NCBI RefSeq assembly: GCF_902729405.1
Contig: NZ_LR746496.1
Span: 2,418,001 to 2,482,000 of the forward strand
DNA: 64,000 nucleotides
Direction: 5' to 3'
Source: Acididesulfobacillus acetoxydans
Lineage (GTDB): Bacteria > Bacillota > Desulfitobacteriia > Desulfitobacteriales > Desulfitobacteriaceae
The position numbers and the translations under genes are program-made. Position 1 is the stretch's first letter, and every line of letters begins with the position of its first letter. The notes beneath the pieces are model-generated. The model worked only from the letters and a program-made list of their open reading frames with translations, had not been told where the DNA came from and ran no database searches. Shown here piece by piece: positions 1 to 7,774 of this stretch.

Positions 1-356
1 GGCGCAAGATTTCAGGCAATGCTGTGGCCCAGGTCAACCGAGTTCTCCTCGTGCATGGCACTTTGCTGGCCGAAATGGATATGTCTCTGCTGGAGGCCTG
101 TCTGCGCCGCCCCAGCCGTGAACCCGATTACAGGAAAGGCCGCAGTCATCGCGAGTTTTTAACGACTTTGACCGCTCTGCGCGGATGGGGTGGAGACTTA
201 CGGAAGTCTGCCGCTCCGGATTCATGGAAGCGTGCCATCCCGTATGAGGTGCCTACCGGCGCTTTTACGGTTGCAGGCAGCCACCTTCTTTCGCAGTTGG
301 GGCAGCATTGTTCTGCATCAGCCGTGTCTGCGTTCAAGGATGTGTCGGTGGTCTAA
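1..356 (+). CDS. lipoate--protein ligase, C-terminal part (5' end outside window)
   Basis: The reading frame is open from base 3 and ends at the TAA at 354-356. Its first residues read RKISGNA, the conserved lysine/asparagine motif of lipoate--protein ligases (LplA/LipL type). It continues with VLLVHGTLL and then SREPDYRKGRSHREFLTTL, both typical of the C-terminal half of the ligase catalytic domain. The enzyme attaches lipoate or octanoate to lipoyl domains of 2-oxoacid dehydrogenases or glycine cleavage H protein in the cytoplasm. The start and adenylate-binding N-terminus lie outside the window, so completeness cannot be judged. Downstream comes a separate, riboswitch-controlled operon. 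Confidence 0.75.
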   Translation, partial: RKISGNAVAQVNRVLLVHGTLLAEMDMSLLEACLRRPSREPDYRKGRSHREFLTTLTALRGWGGDLRKSAAPDSWKRAIPYEVPTGAFTVAGSHLLSQLGQHCSASAVSAFKDVSVV

Positions 357-462
357 AAGTTCGGCTAATGATGACCAAGAGGCGGCTTTTCTCGCTTTTC
401 CCCCTAGGCATGGACTATGATTTATGTTATATTTTAACTAGACAATTAAATATGTGGAATGA

Positions 463-618
463 GTGATTCTTCCCTGAGGGGAAGAGTTGAAAAGGGAAGC
501 CAGTACAAGCTGGCGCGGTGCCCGCCACTGTGGAAGGGAGTCAACTCACAGAGTGTCACTGGGTGTTATGCCTGGGAAGACGTGCGTTGATGATGAACTT
601 GAGTCAGGAGACCTGCTT
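463..618 (+). ncRNA. cobalamin (adenosylcobalamin) riboswitch
   Basis: The leader contains the conserved core GCGCGGTGCCCGCCACTGT (about 512-530) and the B12 box GAGTCAGGAGACCTGC (601-616), separated by paired arms as in the cobalamin riboswitch family. It is followed by an intrinsic terminator at 710-735 and then cbiM. By family knowledge, binding of cobalamin should favour termination and shut off cobalt uptake. The outer boundaries are estimated from the motif positions. Confidence 0.92.
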
Positions 619-709
619 ATTCCAAAATGCCGAGAAACCTACGGGATGTTAGGGAGGGGAGGCCTGTGTTTATGGTACTGATACCGAATACCGGTTAGAA
701 CTTTACTTA

Positions 710-735
710 CCCTTCTGTTGGAGAAGGGTTTTTTT
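710..735 (+). terminator. riboswitch expression-platform terminator
   Basis: CCCTTCT (710-716) pairs perfectly with AGAAGGG (722-728) across a 5-nt loop, followed by seven T residues. It lies between the cobalamin riboswitch and cbiM, so it is the likely regulated terminator of the cobalt transport operon. Confidence 0.9.
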
Positions 736-767
736 GTTGTCAAAGTTTTTTTGGAGGAGGCGTTTCA

Positions 768-1463
768 ATGCACATAGAAGATGGTATTCTTTCCCCCCAA
801 GCCTGGGGCGCCTGGTATGGAGTGACAACTCTGTTTATCATACCGGGCATCCGTGAGATCAAAAATAGAGTGAAGGAAAATCTGGCTTACAAGCCGTTCT
901 TGGCGATGACCGGCGTAGCCGTCTTTGTCATTTCCGCCATGCACTTACCTGTGCCGGTGACCGGTTCCTGTTCCCATCCTTGCGGCACACCCTTGGCGGC
1001 GATTATTGTGGGGCCTTTTGCGACAGCGGTGATTTCTGCTATTGTGCTCTTTTTTCAGGCGATCTTCTTGGGGCACGGAGGCATTACGACGATCGGGGCT
1101 AATGATTTTTCCATGGGGATCGTAGGCGGGATTTCTGGGTACCTAAGCTGGAAGATTTTGCGGGGCCTGCGCAGTCCCATCTGGCTGGCGGCCGGGGTTG
1201 CCGGTTTTGTCGGGGATTTGATGACTTACTTAACAAGTTCCTTTGAACTGGCGCTGAGCCTGCACGGCCATGTTCCCCTGCTCAAGCAATGGATGATCTT
1301 CTTTATGGGCTACGGCCCGACCCAGTTCCCCCTGGCCATTGCCGAGGCGGTTTTTACCGCAGCGGTATTACAGGTTATGGTCAATCGCCGGCCCGACTTA
1401 TTGCCGGGCGTTTTAAGAAAAGAAAGCCGCAAGGAGGAAAAAAGCGATGCCGTCCGCGTCTAA
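768..1463 (+). CDS. cbiM: cobalt ECF transporter S component CbiM
   Basis: A 231-residue polytopic membrane protein starting MHIEDGILSP. The N-terminal Met-His is the metal-ligating end characteristic of CbiM/NikM, the substrate-specific subunit of cobalt/nickel ECF transporters. The segment SAMHLPVPVTGSCSHPCGTP carries the conserved His/Cys/Pro loop. A GGAGGAGG ribosome binding site (about 752-759) fixes the start. It is the first gene of cbiMNQO and sits directly behind a cobalamin riboswitch, so cobalt for B12 synthesis is the most likely substrate. The C-terminus overlaps cbiN by 17 bp. Confidence 0.93.
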   Translation: MHIEDGILSPQAWGAWYGVTTLFIIPGIREIKNRVKENLAYKPFLAMTGVAVFVISAMHLPVPVTGSCSHPCGTPLAAIIVGPFATAVISAIVLFFQAIFLGHGGITTIGANDFSMGIVGGISGYLSWKILRGLRSPIWLAAGVAGFVGDLMTYLTSSFELALSLHGHVPLLKQWMIFFMGYGPTQFPLAIAEAVFTAAVLQVMVNRRPDLLPGVLRKESRKEEKSDAVRV

Positions 1464-1857
1464 CCCGCCTAATTCCGAGATGACCCCGACAGGGGTTCAC
1501 CGTCCGGGTTCCCAGACCAATTCGGGTTCTGAGATCAATCCGGGCTCCGAGATCAAATGGTTCGATTCTTTTACCAAGGCCATGCTCGCCGTCATGTTTG
1601 TGCTCTTGCTTTTCATTTTTGGAGCGGGCAAGTATATGGACAGCCATAAAATGTCCGGGGGCGGAACCGACGATGTGGTCAACAATTTGGCGTCCGCCGT
1701 CTCACATACTGAGCATCATCCCTTTGTCGACCTGCCCGGGGACGCTCAGGTCGGGGCTTTTTCCGTGGCCAACTTTTTTGCCGGACTGATCGTCGGTCAC
1801 CACTGGGAGAAGTTGTTCGGGAAACCCAAGCGTGATCAAGAAGAGCCCGAGGTGTAA
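1447..1857 (+). CDS. cbiN: small accessory subunit of the cobalt transporter, CbiN-like
   Basis: 136 residues. Two hydrophobic segments (about 43-60 and 100-115) flank an exposed loop with SHTEHHPFVDLPGD, the topology of the small CbiN/NikN subunit that assists CbiM. AAGGAGG about 9 bp upstream supports this start. The protein is longer than usual because of a polar N-terminal extension of about 40 residues built partly of three 6-residue repeats (PGSQTN, SGSEIN, PGSEIK). Function is assigned mainly from position between cbiM and cbiQ and from topology; sequence similarity to classical CbiN is weak by eye. Confidence 0.72.
   Translation: MPSASNPPNSEMTPTGVHRPGSQTNSGSEINPGSEIKWFDSFTKAMLAVMFVLLLFIFGAGKYMDSHKMSGGGTDDVVNNLASAVSHTEHHPFVDLPGDAQVGAFSVANFFAGLIVGHHWEKLFGKPKRDQEEPEV
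1505..1558 (+). repeat. 18-bp in-frame tandem repeat in cbiN, 3 units
   Basis: Three consecutive 18-bp units (1505-1522, 1523-1540, 1541-1558) each begin CGGG and encode six residues. They form most of the N-terminal extension of the CbiN-like protein. One of several short tandem arrays in this window. Confidence 0.75.
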
Positions 1858-1862
1858 GAAGT

Positions 1863-2642
1863 ATGGAATTAGCGGTTCTGGATAAAATCGCTGCCGCCGA
1901 CAGTCCCATGCACCGTTGGGACGGCAGAGTGAAGACGGTCTTGTACCTCCTGGCCATCATCGTGGCGACGGTTCTCACGCGTTGGTATCTGGTGGCGGGT
2001 CTCTGGCTCATGGCTTTGGCTTCTTACCGCGCTTTGAACCTGCCCTGGCGGCATCTCCTCCTCCGCCTCTCTCTTCCCTTCGGGATCGCCTGGCTGGTTT
2101 TTCTCAGCTTGATCTTTACGAACGGCAGCCGCGTTTTATTGACCGTGTCTCTGGGACCGTTAGTCCTGACAGCTTACAGGGAGGGTCTGGCGCTGGGTTT
2201 TCTCATCCTGCTGCGGATCATGGCAGCCGTCACCCTGGCGAGTGTCCTGTCACTTTGCACTCCCATGATCGAAATCCTGGAAACCCTGCGCCTATGCAAG
2301 GTCCCAAATTTAATGATTGATTTGGCAGCGATGATGTACCGCTATGTTTTTATCCTGGCGGAGACCGGGCAGAGCATGCGCAGGGCGCAGGTAAGTCGGA
2401 TGGGTGAGGGCGGTTCCTGGCGGCAGCAGGCCCGGGACGTGGGCAAAGTGGCCGGCTATGTATTGACCAAATCACTGGATCGCAGTATTCGCATCTACAA
2501 AGCCATGCTCTCCCGGGGCTATGAAGAGAACAGCAAAGGGGCGGACTTTTTCACAGCTCCGATCCCCGCCGGCGACTGGCAAGCCGGTCTCTTGGGCGGC
2601 AGTTTGCTGGTGCTGCTGGTGGGCCTGAACCTGGCGCTGTGA
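1863..2642 (+). CDS. cbiQ: ECF transporter T component CbiQ
   Basis: 259 residues with several hydrophobic helices. It carries the two cytoplasmic coupling motifs of EcfT/CbiQ proteins, here AQVSRM and the Ala/Ser-Arg-Gly motif LSRGY (near residue 218), which dock onto the ATPase. It starts 5 bp after cbiN, with a GAGGTG site inside the cbiN end. It couples ATP hydrolysis by CbiO to cobalt movement through CbiM. Confidence 0.93.
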   Translation: MELAVLDKIAAADSPMHRWDGRVKTVLYLLAIIVATVLTRWYLVAGLWLMALASYRALNLPWRHLLLRLSLPFGIAWLVFLSLIFTNGSRVLLTVSLGPLVLTAYREGLALGFLILLRIMAAVTLASVLSLCTPMIEILETLRLCKVPNLMIDLAAMMYRYVFILAETGQSMRRAQVSRMGEGGSWRQQARDVGKVAGYVLTKSLDRSIRIYKAMLSRGYEENSKGADFFTAPIPAGDWQAGLLGGSLLVLLVGLNLAL

Positions 2643-2861
2643 TCCGGGTTCAGGCCCGCGAAAGTCTAAAGATTCCGCGCTGCGAAACGGCCGCGGGTGC
2701 TGTTTCGACTCTTTGCGCCAGTATGACTCGGTGGCGGGGACGTCAGCGGGGATCAGCGCAGGTGGTTTTTCGATTCTTCGGCGGGCAGGGACCTCGATTG
2801 GCGGCGGTCTTCGCTATCGGCTGAACCCAGCGAGAAAGCGGGAGAGAAGGGAATTGTGTTC

Positions 2862-3710
2862 ATGGCTTTGATTGAGGTAGCGGGTGTAGACTATATCTAT
2901 GCGGACGGGCAGCGGGCGCTGAAAAATGTCAGCCTGAAGATTGACCGGGGGGAGCGGGTGGCCGTTCTGGGGCCCAACGGTGCGGGTAAGTCCACGCTCT
3001 TTCAATTATTTAACGGTCTCCTCAGTCCAAGCGCCGGCGACGTTCTGGTTAAAAACCTGTGGGTACGGAAGGAGAACTTGGCGGAAATCCGTCGCAGCGT
3101 CGGGATGGTCTTTCAGGATCCGGATGATCAACTTTTCAATTCCACCGTTCGTCAAGAGATTGCCTATGGTCTGCTGAACATGCGTGTGTCGGGGAAAGCG
3201 TTGGAAGAGGCCGTAAGCTGGGCTCTGGAAGTGGTCGGTCTGAACGGCTACGGCGGCAAAAGCCCCCACAATTTGAGCGGGGGCGAGAAGAAAAGAGTCG
3301 CCTTGGCCAGTGTCCTGGCCATGCGGCCCGAAGTTCTGGTACTTGACGAGCCTACCGCCGCCCTGGATCCCCGGGGAGTGGCCCGGCTCATCCGGCTCCT
3401 TAATTCAATTAACCGGGAACTGGGAATCACCCTCATTTTTGCCACTCATGATGTGGATATCGTTCCTCTGTTAGCGGACCGGATCTATCTCTTGAGTCAG
3501 GGAGAAATTCTCCTGGGGGGAACGACGGCGGAAGTCTTCCGCCGGAAAGAACTGATCCGGCAGGTGGACCTGCGCTTGCCCCGGGTGGCTCATCTGGTGG
3601 AATTGCTGGAACGCGAGGGGGTGTGTGCTCCCAGTGAACTGCCGCTCACGATTGGCCGGGCGAAGGGGTTCCTGACTGGGCAGCTGCGGGGAAGCGGAGG
3701 ACATCTTTGA
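2862..3710 (+). CDS. cbiO: cobalt ECF transporter ATPase CbiO
   Basis: About 282 residues, a complete ABC ATPase: Walker A GPNGAGKST, Q-loop VFQDPDDQLF (typical of ECF ATPases), signature LSGGEKKR, Walker B VLVLDEP and switch histidine ATHD. It energises CbiMNQ. The ATG at 2862 is preferred because AGAAGGGA ends about 10 bp upstream; an in-frame GTG at 2856 is possible. A 219-bp gap after cbiQ holds no convincing gene or terminator, so it is probably still in the operon. Confidence 0.93.
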   Translation: MALIEVAGVDYIYADGQRALKNVSLKIDRGERVAVLGPNGAGKSTLFQLFNGLLSPSAGDVLVKNLWVRKENLAEIRRSVGMVFQDPDDQLFNSTVRQEIAYGLLNMRVSGKALEEAVSWALEVVGLNGYGGKSPHNLSGGEKKRVALASVLAMRPEVLVLDEPTAALDPRGVARLIRLLNSINRELGITLIFATHDVDIVPLLADRIYLLSQGEILLGGTTAEVFRRKELIRQVDLRLPRVAHLVELLEREGVCAPSELPLTIGRAKGFLTGQLRGSGGHL

Positions 3711-3720
3711 TCCCGACGAC

Positions 3721-3780
3721 TGAATCTCCCCCTGGCTAAAGCCGGCTAAAGCCAGGGGCATGCGGCTGAGCCTCTTGGTC
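3721..3780 (+). repeat. dispersed palindromic repeat, copy 1 (60 bp)
   Basis: Begins TGAATCTCCCCC, contains the stem CCCCTGGCT / AGCCAGGGG around two GGCTAAAGCC direct repeats, then the tail GCATGCGGCTGAGCC and CTCTTGGTC. Nearly identical copies lie at 10321-10381 (opposite orientation), 42648-42707 and 56613-56681 (opposite). This copy sits between the convergent cbiO and rarA genes. It could be a non-autonomous mobile repeat (REP or MITE type); its hairpin may also act as a terminator. Confidence 0.9.
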
Positions 3781-3916
3781 AAACCGCGGCGGGCTTCAAT
3801 CGACGACTCACTCGAGCGCTCACGACGCCGGTTAGATTGTTTATAGAACATGCCGAATGAAGTAGTTCTGCTCGCCGGTTCGGCCTGCTTTGGGAACAGA
3901 AAGTTCACGACAGTTG

Positions 3917-5233
3917 TTACTCGGAGTTTTCAGAGTATGGCTTTTTTTCAGGGTGCAGAAAAGTGTCTTGGCCGAGGCCCGAGGGTGTGAAAAATGTCGC
4001 GTTTGCTGCCTCGGGGGGCAAATAAGTCTGTTTTACCCAGTGTCCGGGGTAGGAGTGGGGATAAAGATAGCCCTCTCCATGCCCCATTTTTTTGGCGCCG
4101 GGATATTGGGCGTCGCGCAGATGAGGAGGGACATTTCCGGTGGGATGGGTTTTTACATAATCCAGGGCCTTATCTATGGCGGCGACGACACTGTTGCTCT
4201 TGGGGGAGGTGGCGATGGCCAGCACGGCCTGGGCCATGGGAATGCGCGCTTCCGGCAGACCCACCCATTCGAGGGCGTTGGCGGCCGCCTGGGCCTGCAG
4301 CATGGCCAGGGGGTTAGCCAAACCGATGTCTTCTGAGGCGTGGATGATGATTCTGCGCATGAGGAAACGCGGATCCTCTCCGGCCGCGAGCAGTACGGCA
4401 AACCAGTAAAGAGCCGCATCGGGGTCGGACCCGCGCATGCTTTTGATCAAGGCCGAGATCAAGTCATAATGATTATCTCCCGCCTTGTCATAGCGGATGG
4501 CCCTTTGTTGAATCGATTCCTCGGCAATTCGGAGATCGATCAGACGAACTCCGTTTGTGGGCGGGGTGGTGAGAACCGCGAGTTCCAGCGCGTTTAATGC
4601 CCGGCGCAGATCCCCGTTGGCATAATTAAGCCAATGTTCCCAGGCAGCGGGCCGAATATCTGCCTGAAAGCGGCCGAGTCCCCGTTCTTGGTCTGCCAGG
4701 GCCCTTTCTAAACCCAGGCGAATTTCCACATCCGTTAGGGTTTCCAGCTTGAAAAGACCCGAACGGCTGAGCAGGGCCGAATTGATCTCGAAAAAGGGGT
4801 TTTCCGTGGTGGCTCCGATGAAAGTAATGGTACCGTTTTCCACGGCGGGCAGGAGGGCGTCTTGTTGACCTTTGTTGAAGCGGTGAACCTCATCACAGAA
4901 GGCCAAGGTTCGCCGGCCGTAGAGGTGCAGCTGCTCGGCGGCCTGTTGAAGGATTTCCCGGATCTCTTTGATCCCGGCCGCTACTGCATTGAGACGGATA
5001 AAATCCGCCTTGGTTGTATTGGCAATGACCTGGGCCAAAGAGGTTTTCCCGCTGCCGGGAGGTCCGTAGAGGATGAGAGAGGAGACGCGGTCAGCCTCGA
5101 TAGCCCGACGGAGAAGCTTGCCCGGACCGAGAATATGGCTTTGCCCCAGATACTCTGTCAGCGTCCGGGGACGCATGCGGTCGGCCAGGGGGGCGACCTG
5201 GTTCTGATCGAAAGCTGCGGAAAAGAGATCCAT
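3917..5233 (-). CDS. rarA: replication-associated recombination protein A (MgsA/WRNIP1 family AAA+ ATPase)
   Basis: 438 residues from the chosen start. Walker A GPPGSGKTS (about 57-65), Walker B LAFCDEVHRFNKGQQDALLP, sensor GATTENPFFEINSALLSR, and the C-terminal tetramerisation region with RGSDPDAALYW and RRIIIHASEDIGLANP. RarA acts on stalled replication forks and gaps with SSB and RecA. The ORF is open 45 codons further upstream, but an AAGGAG site 9 bp before the ATG at 5233 and the family-typical N-terminus MDLFS fix this start. It is transcribed away from the rrf2 operon. Confidence 0.93.
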   Translation of the reverse strand: MDLFSAAFDQNQVAPLADRMRPRTLTEYLGQSHILGPGKLLRRAIEADRVSSLILYGPPGSGKTSLAQVIANTTKADFIRLNAVAAGIKEIREILQQAAEQLHLYGRRTLAFCDEVHRFNKGQQDALLPAVENGTITFIGATTENPFFEINSALLSRSGLFKLETLTDVEIRLGLERALADQERGLGRFQADIRPAAWEHWLNYANGDLRRALNALELAVLTTPPTNGVRLIDLRIAEESIQQRAIRYDKAGDNHYDLISALIKSMRGSDPDAALYWFAVLLAAGEDPRFLMRRIIIHASEDIGLANPLAMLQAQAAANALEWVGLPEARIPMAQAVLAIATSPKSNSVVAAIDKALDYVKTHPTGNVPPHLRDAQYPGAKKMGHGEGYLYPHSYPGHWVKQTYLPPEAANATFFTPSGLGQDTFLHPEKKPYSENSE

Positions 5234-5455
5234 GGCTTTATAGCTCCTTGTCGACATGTGAATTGCGGTTATATAGACTGACGCAGGTTCGGTTTCCCAA
5301 GAAATATTTTTGGGCTTTGTGGAAAGTATAACTTTGCCGGGGTCGAGACGCAAGTCAACATGGCCCATTACCCGGTCGTTTCATGTGGAAACTCCGGGCG
5401 GTTATGATTGGGAAATCTATCTGCTATTGTGAATCCGCTGCGGCGAAGATTGTTC

Positions 5456-5484
5456 TTGACAAATCCCGAGTGTTTTGATAAGAT
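5456..5484 (+). promoter_or_regulatory. sigma-A promoter of the rrf2-nifS-iscU-mnmA operon
   Basis: TTGACA (5456-5461), a 17-bp spacer, TAAGAT (5479-5484). Initiation would fall near 5491, just before the GAGGTGA ribosome binding site. The position excludes the upstream ATG at 5475 as translation start and makes TTG 5505 the likely start of rrf2. Rrf2-family regulators often bind their own promoter, so autoregulation is plausible. Confidence 0.85.
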
Positions 5485-5504
5485 TTGTGCAAGAGGTGAT
5501 AGGT

Positions 5505-5957
5505 TTGAAGCTCTCAACGCGGGGCCGTTACGGACTTAAGGCGATGTTTGATTTGGCGGTCCATATGGGTGAAGGGCCAGTGTCCCTGAAGAGCATTGCC
5601 GAAAGGCAGGATATTTCCGAACACTATCTGGAACAGCTTATTGCCGGTTTGCGCAAGGCCGGGTTGGTGAAGAGTGTGCGCGGAGCTCAAGGAGGATATG
5701 TTTTGGGGCGCGAACCCGCCAAGATCCGAGTGGGCGATGTCATCCGCGTTCTGGAGGGCCCCATTGCCCCGGTGGATTGTGTCTCGGAAGAAGATCCCGA
5801 ATGTTGTGCGAAGGCGGAGCACTGTGTGACCCGGACGATTTGGGAAAAAGTCCGGGATTCGATCTCAGAAGTCCTCGATTCCATCACTCTCGAAGACATG
5901 GTGAAAGACGCGGAAAAGATGGACACGGAACGGAAATACTATATGTATTACATTTGA
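5505..5957 (+). CDS. Rrf2-family transcriptional regulator, IscR-like
   Basis: 150 residues beginning MKLSTRGRYGLKAMFDLA, the classic Rrf2/IscR winged-helix N-terminus; recognition-helix region ISEHYLEQLI and wing KSVRGAQGGYVL. The C-terminal part has Cys92, Cys100, Cys101 and Cys107 in an arrangement like the three [Fe-S]-ligating cysteines of IscR. The TTG start has GAGGTGA 5 bp upstream. It heads an operon with cysteine desulfurase, IscU and MnmA, so it probably senses Fe-S status and regulates this operon. A CymR-like role in cysteine metabolism is the alternative, but CymR lacks these cysteines. Confidence 0.88.
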   Translation: MKLSTRGRYGLKAMFDLAVHMGEGPVSLKSIAERQDISEHYLEQLIAGLRKAGLVKSVRGAQGGYVLGREPAKIRVGDVIRVLEGPIAPVDCVSEEDPECCAKAEHCVTRTIWEKVRDSISEVLDSITLEDMVKDAEKMDTERKYYMYYI

Positions 5958-5999
5958 ATCGTCGGTGGGAATTTTCAAAGTAAACAGGGAGGAATTCGC

Positions 6000-7187
6000 A
6001 TGCGCAGGGTTTATTTAGATCATAGTGCGACCACCCCGGTTGATCCGGAAGTCGCGTCTTTGATGATGACGTATTATACAGAGAAATATGGGAACCCGTC
6101 CAGTATCCATAGTTTTGGGCAAGAGGCCAGGGAAGCTTTGGAGAAGGCCAGGGAACAGGTGGCGGGTTTTATCGGGGCTCAGCCGGCGGAGATCACTTTT
6201 ACCAGCGGCGGGACGGAAGCGGATAATCTGGCCATTCTCGGGGCCGCCGAGGCCTATAAAGATAAAGGAAAACACCTGATCACGACGGCGGTTGAACACC
6301 ACGCCATCCTGGAGACCTTTGAGTTCTTAGCCAAGAACGGGTATGAACTCACGGTTTTACCTGTGGACGAAGAGGGATTGCTTTCTGTCGACGGGGTGCA
6401 GAGGGCTATCCGCCCGGATACGATCCTTCTCAGCGTCATGCACGCCAATAATGAGGTGGGAGCGATTCAGCCTGTGGCGGAAATTGGCCGGCTGGCTCGG
6501 GAGAAGGGAGTTATTTTCCACGTCGACGCGGTGCAGTCTTTAGGCAAGATACCGGTCAACGTCAACGACCTGAATGTGGACATGCTGACAGTTTCCAGCC
6601 ACAAGATCTACGGGCCCAAAGGGGTCGGCGCTCTTTACGTGCGCAAAGGGATTCGCTTAGTTCCCCGCGTTTACGGGGGCGGGCAGGAGAAGAAGCGCCG
6701 TTCGGGGACAGAAAATACGCCGGGAATCATCGGCTTCGGCAAAGCCTGTGAACTGGCCCAGGCGAGGATGGCGGACGAGGCGGCAAAGCTGACTGGGCTC
6801 CGGGACAGATTGATGGATGGTATTTTGGAGCGGATTGACTTCGTTAAAGTCAATGGGCCGCGTGGTGCCAAGCGCCTACCCAACAATGTCAACGTCAGTG
6901 TTCAGTACGTCGAGGGCGAATCCCTCCTCCTAAGCCTGGACATGGTGGGGATTGCCGCTTCCAGCGGTTCGGCCTGCACTTCCGGTTCGCTCGACCCCTC
7001 ACACGTCTTGCTGGCGATGGGTATGCCTCATGAAATAGCACACGGTTCCTTGCGTTTTTCTTTGGGACGGCAAAACACAGAAGAAGATGTGGACTATGTG
7101 CTGGAACAATTGCCGAAGATCGTGGAGAGGTTGCGCCGGATGTCTCCTTTGTTCGATCAGATGCAACGGGAAGCCGGAGCCAAATAG
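6000..7187 (+). CDS. nifS: cysteine desulfurase (NifS/IscS family)
   Basis: 395 residues, the usual length. PLP-binding lysine in SSHKIYGPKG (Lys202), cofactor/substrate motifs TSGGTEADN and HANNEVGAIQP, and the mobile-loop catalytic cysteine in SSGSACTSGS (Cys326), which carries the persulfide. It takes sulfur from L-cysteine for IscU and MnmA, encoded just downstream. GGAGGA 6 bp before the ATG supports the start. It belongs to the group I enzymes that work with U-type scaffolds rather than the SufS group. Confidence 0.95.
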   Translation: MRRVYLDHSATTPVDPEVASLMMTYYTEKYGNPSSIHSFGQEAREALEKAREQVAGFIGAQPAEITFTSGGTEADNLAILGAAEAYKDKGKHLITTAVEHHAILETFEFLAKNGYELTVLPVDEEGLLSVDGVQRAIRPDTILLSVMHANNEVGAIQPVAEIGRLAREKGVIFHVDAVQSLGKIPVNVNDLNVDMLTVSSHKIYGPKGVGALYVRKGIRLVPRVYGGGQEKKRRSGTENTPGIIGFGKACELAQARMADEAAKLTGLRDRLMDGILERIDFVKVNGPRGAKRLPNNVNVSVQYVEGESLLLSLDMVGIAASSGSACTSGSLDPSHVLLAMGMPHEIAHGSLRFSLGRQNTEEDVDYVLEQLPKIVERLRRMSPLFDQMQREAGAK

Positions 7188-7390
7188 CCGGCGTTTTTAA
7201 CGGAGTTGGCGGGACCGCATGGTGAACGGGTTCCTGGGTGGGGGAAAGTGCGGAGCCTGAGGACGGCGGCTGTCGCCGGTTTCCGGGAGCACAGAAAGTT
7301 CCCCGCGCCAAGTTCCTTGGCTCAAGGTTCTTTGGGTCAAAGTTCCTCGGTCTCCCCGGAATAGGAAAGTGTAGAAGGAGTGAAGCTGAG

Positions 7391-7771
7391 ATGTATACGG
7401 AAAAAGTGATGGATCACTTTACAAACCCGCGCAATGTTGGGGAAATTCCCGATGCGGACGGGGTCGGTGAGGTCGGAAATCCGAAATGCGGAGATATCAT
7501 GCGCATTTATCTGGATATAGAGGGCGACACGATTAAAGATGTCAAGTTCAAAACCTTCGGGTGCGGGGCGGCTGTGGCCACCAGCAGCATGGTGACGGAA
7601 ATGGTAAAAGGTAAAACGATCACCGAGGCTTTGGACATTTCCAACGCGGCGGTGGCGGAGGCGTTGGGCGGGTTGCCGCCCAACAAACTGCATTGTTCCA
7701 ATTTGGCGGCGGACGCGCTCCATGCGGCGATCAAGGATTATTACGATAAACAAGAAAAGGCTAAGGGATGA
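7391..7771 (+). CDS. iscU: Fe-S cluster assembly scaffold, IscU/NifU N-terminal type
   Basis: 126 residues. The three scaffold cysteines are present: Cys33 in NPKCGD, Cys58 in TFGCGAA and Cys102 in LHCSNLA, with the Asp after the first cysteine. The start at ATG 7391 follows AAGGAG; the frame is open upstream but that part has no family similarity. It builds [2Fe-2S]/[4Fe-4S] clusters with sulfur from NifS. The 203-bp gap to nifS includes degenerate repeats of AAGTTCCTTGG (7299-7351) and no terminator. Confidence 0.93.
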   Translation: MYTEKVMDHFTNPRNVGEIPDADGVGEVGNPKCGDIMRIYLDIEGDTIKDVKFKTFGCGAAVATSSMVTEMVKGKTITEALDISNAAVAEALGGLPPNKLHCSNLAADALHAAIKDYYDKQEKAKG

Positions 7772-7774
7772 TCC

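Noticed and set aside
373-383. Fifth copy of the dispersed repeat
   Set aside because: Only GACCAAGAGGC matches; the hairpin and other end are missing, so it is too short to count.
5475-5504. ATG start for the Rrf2 gene
   Set aside because: It lies before the -10 box at 5479-5484, so it cannot be in the transcript from that promoter.
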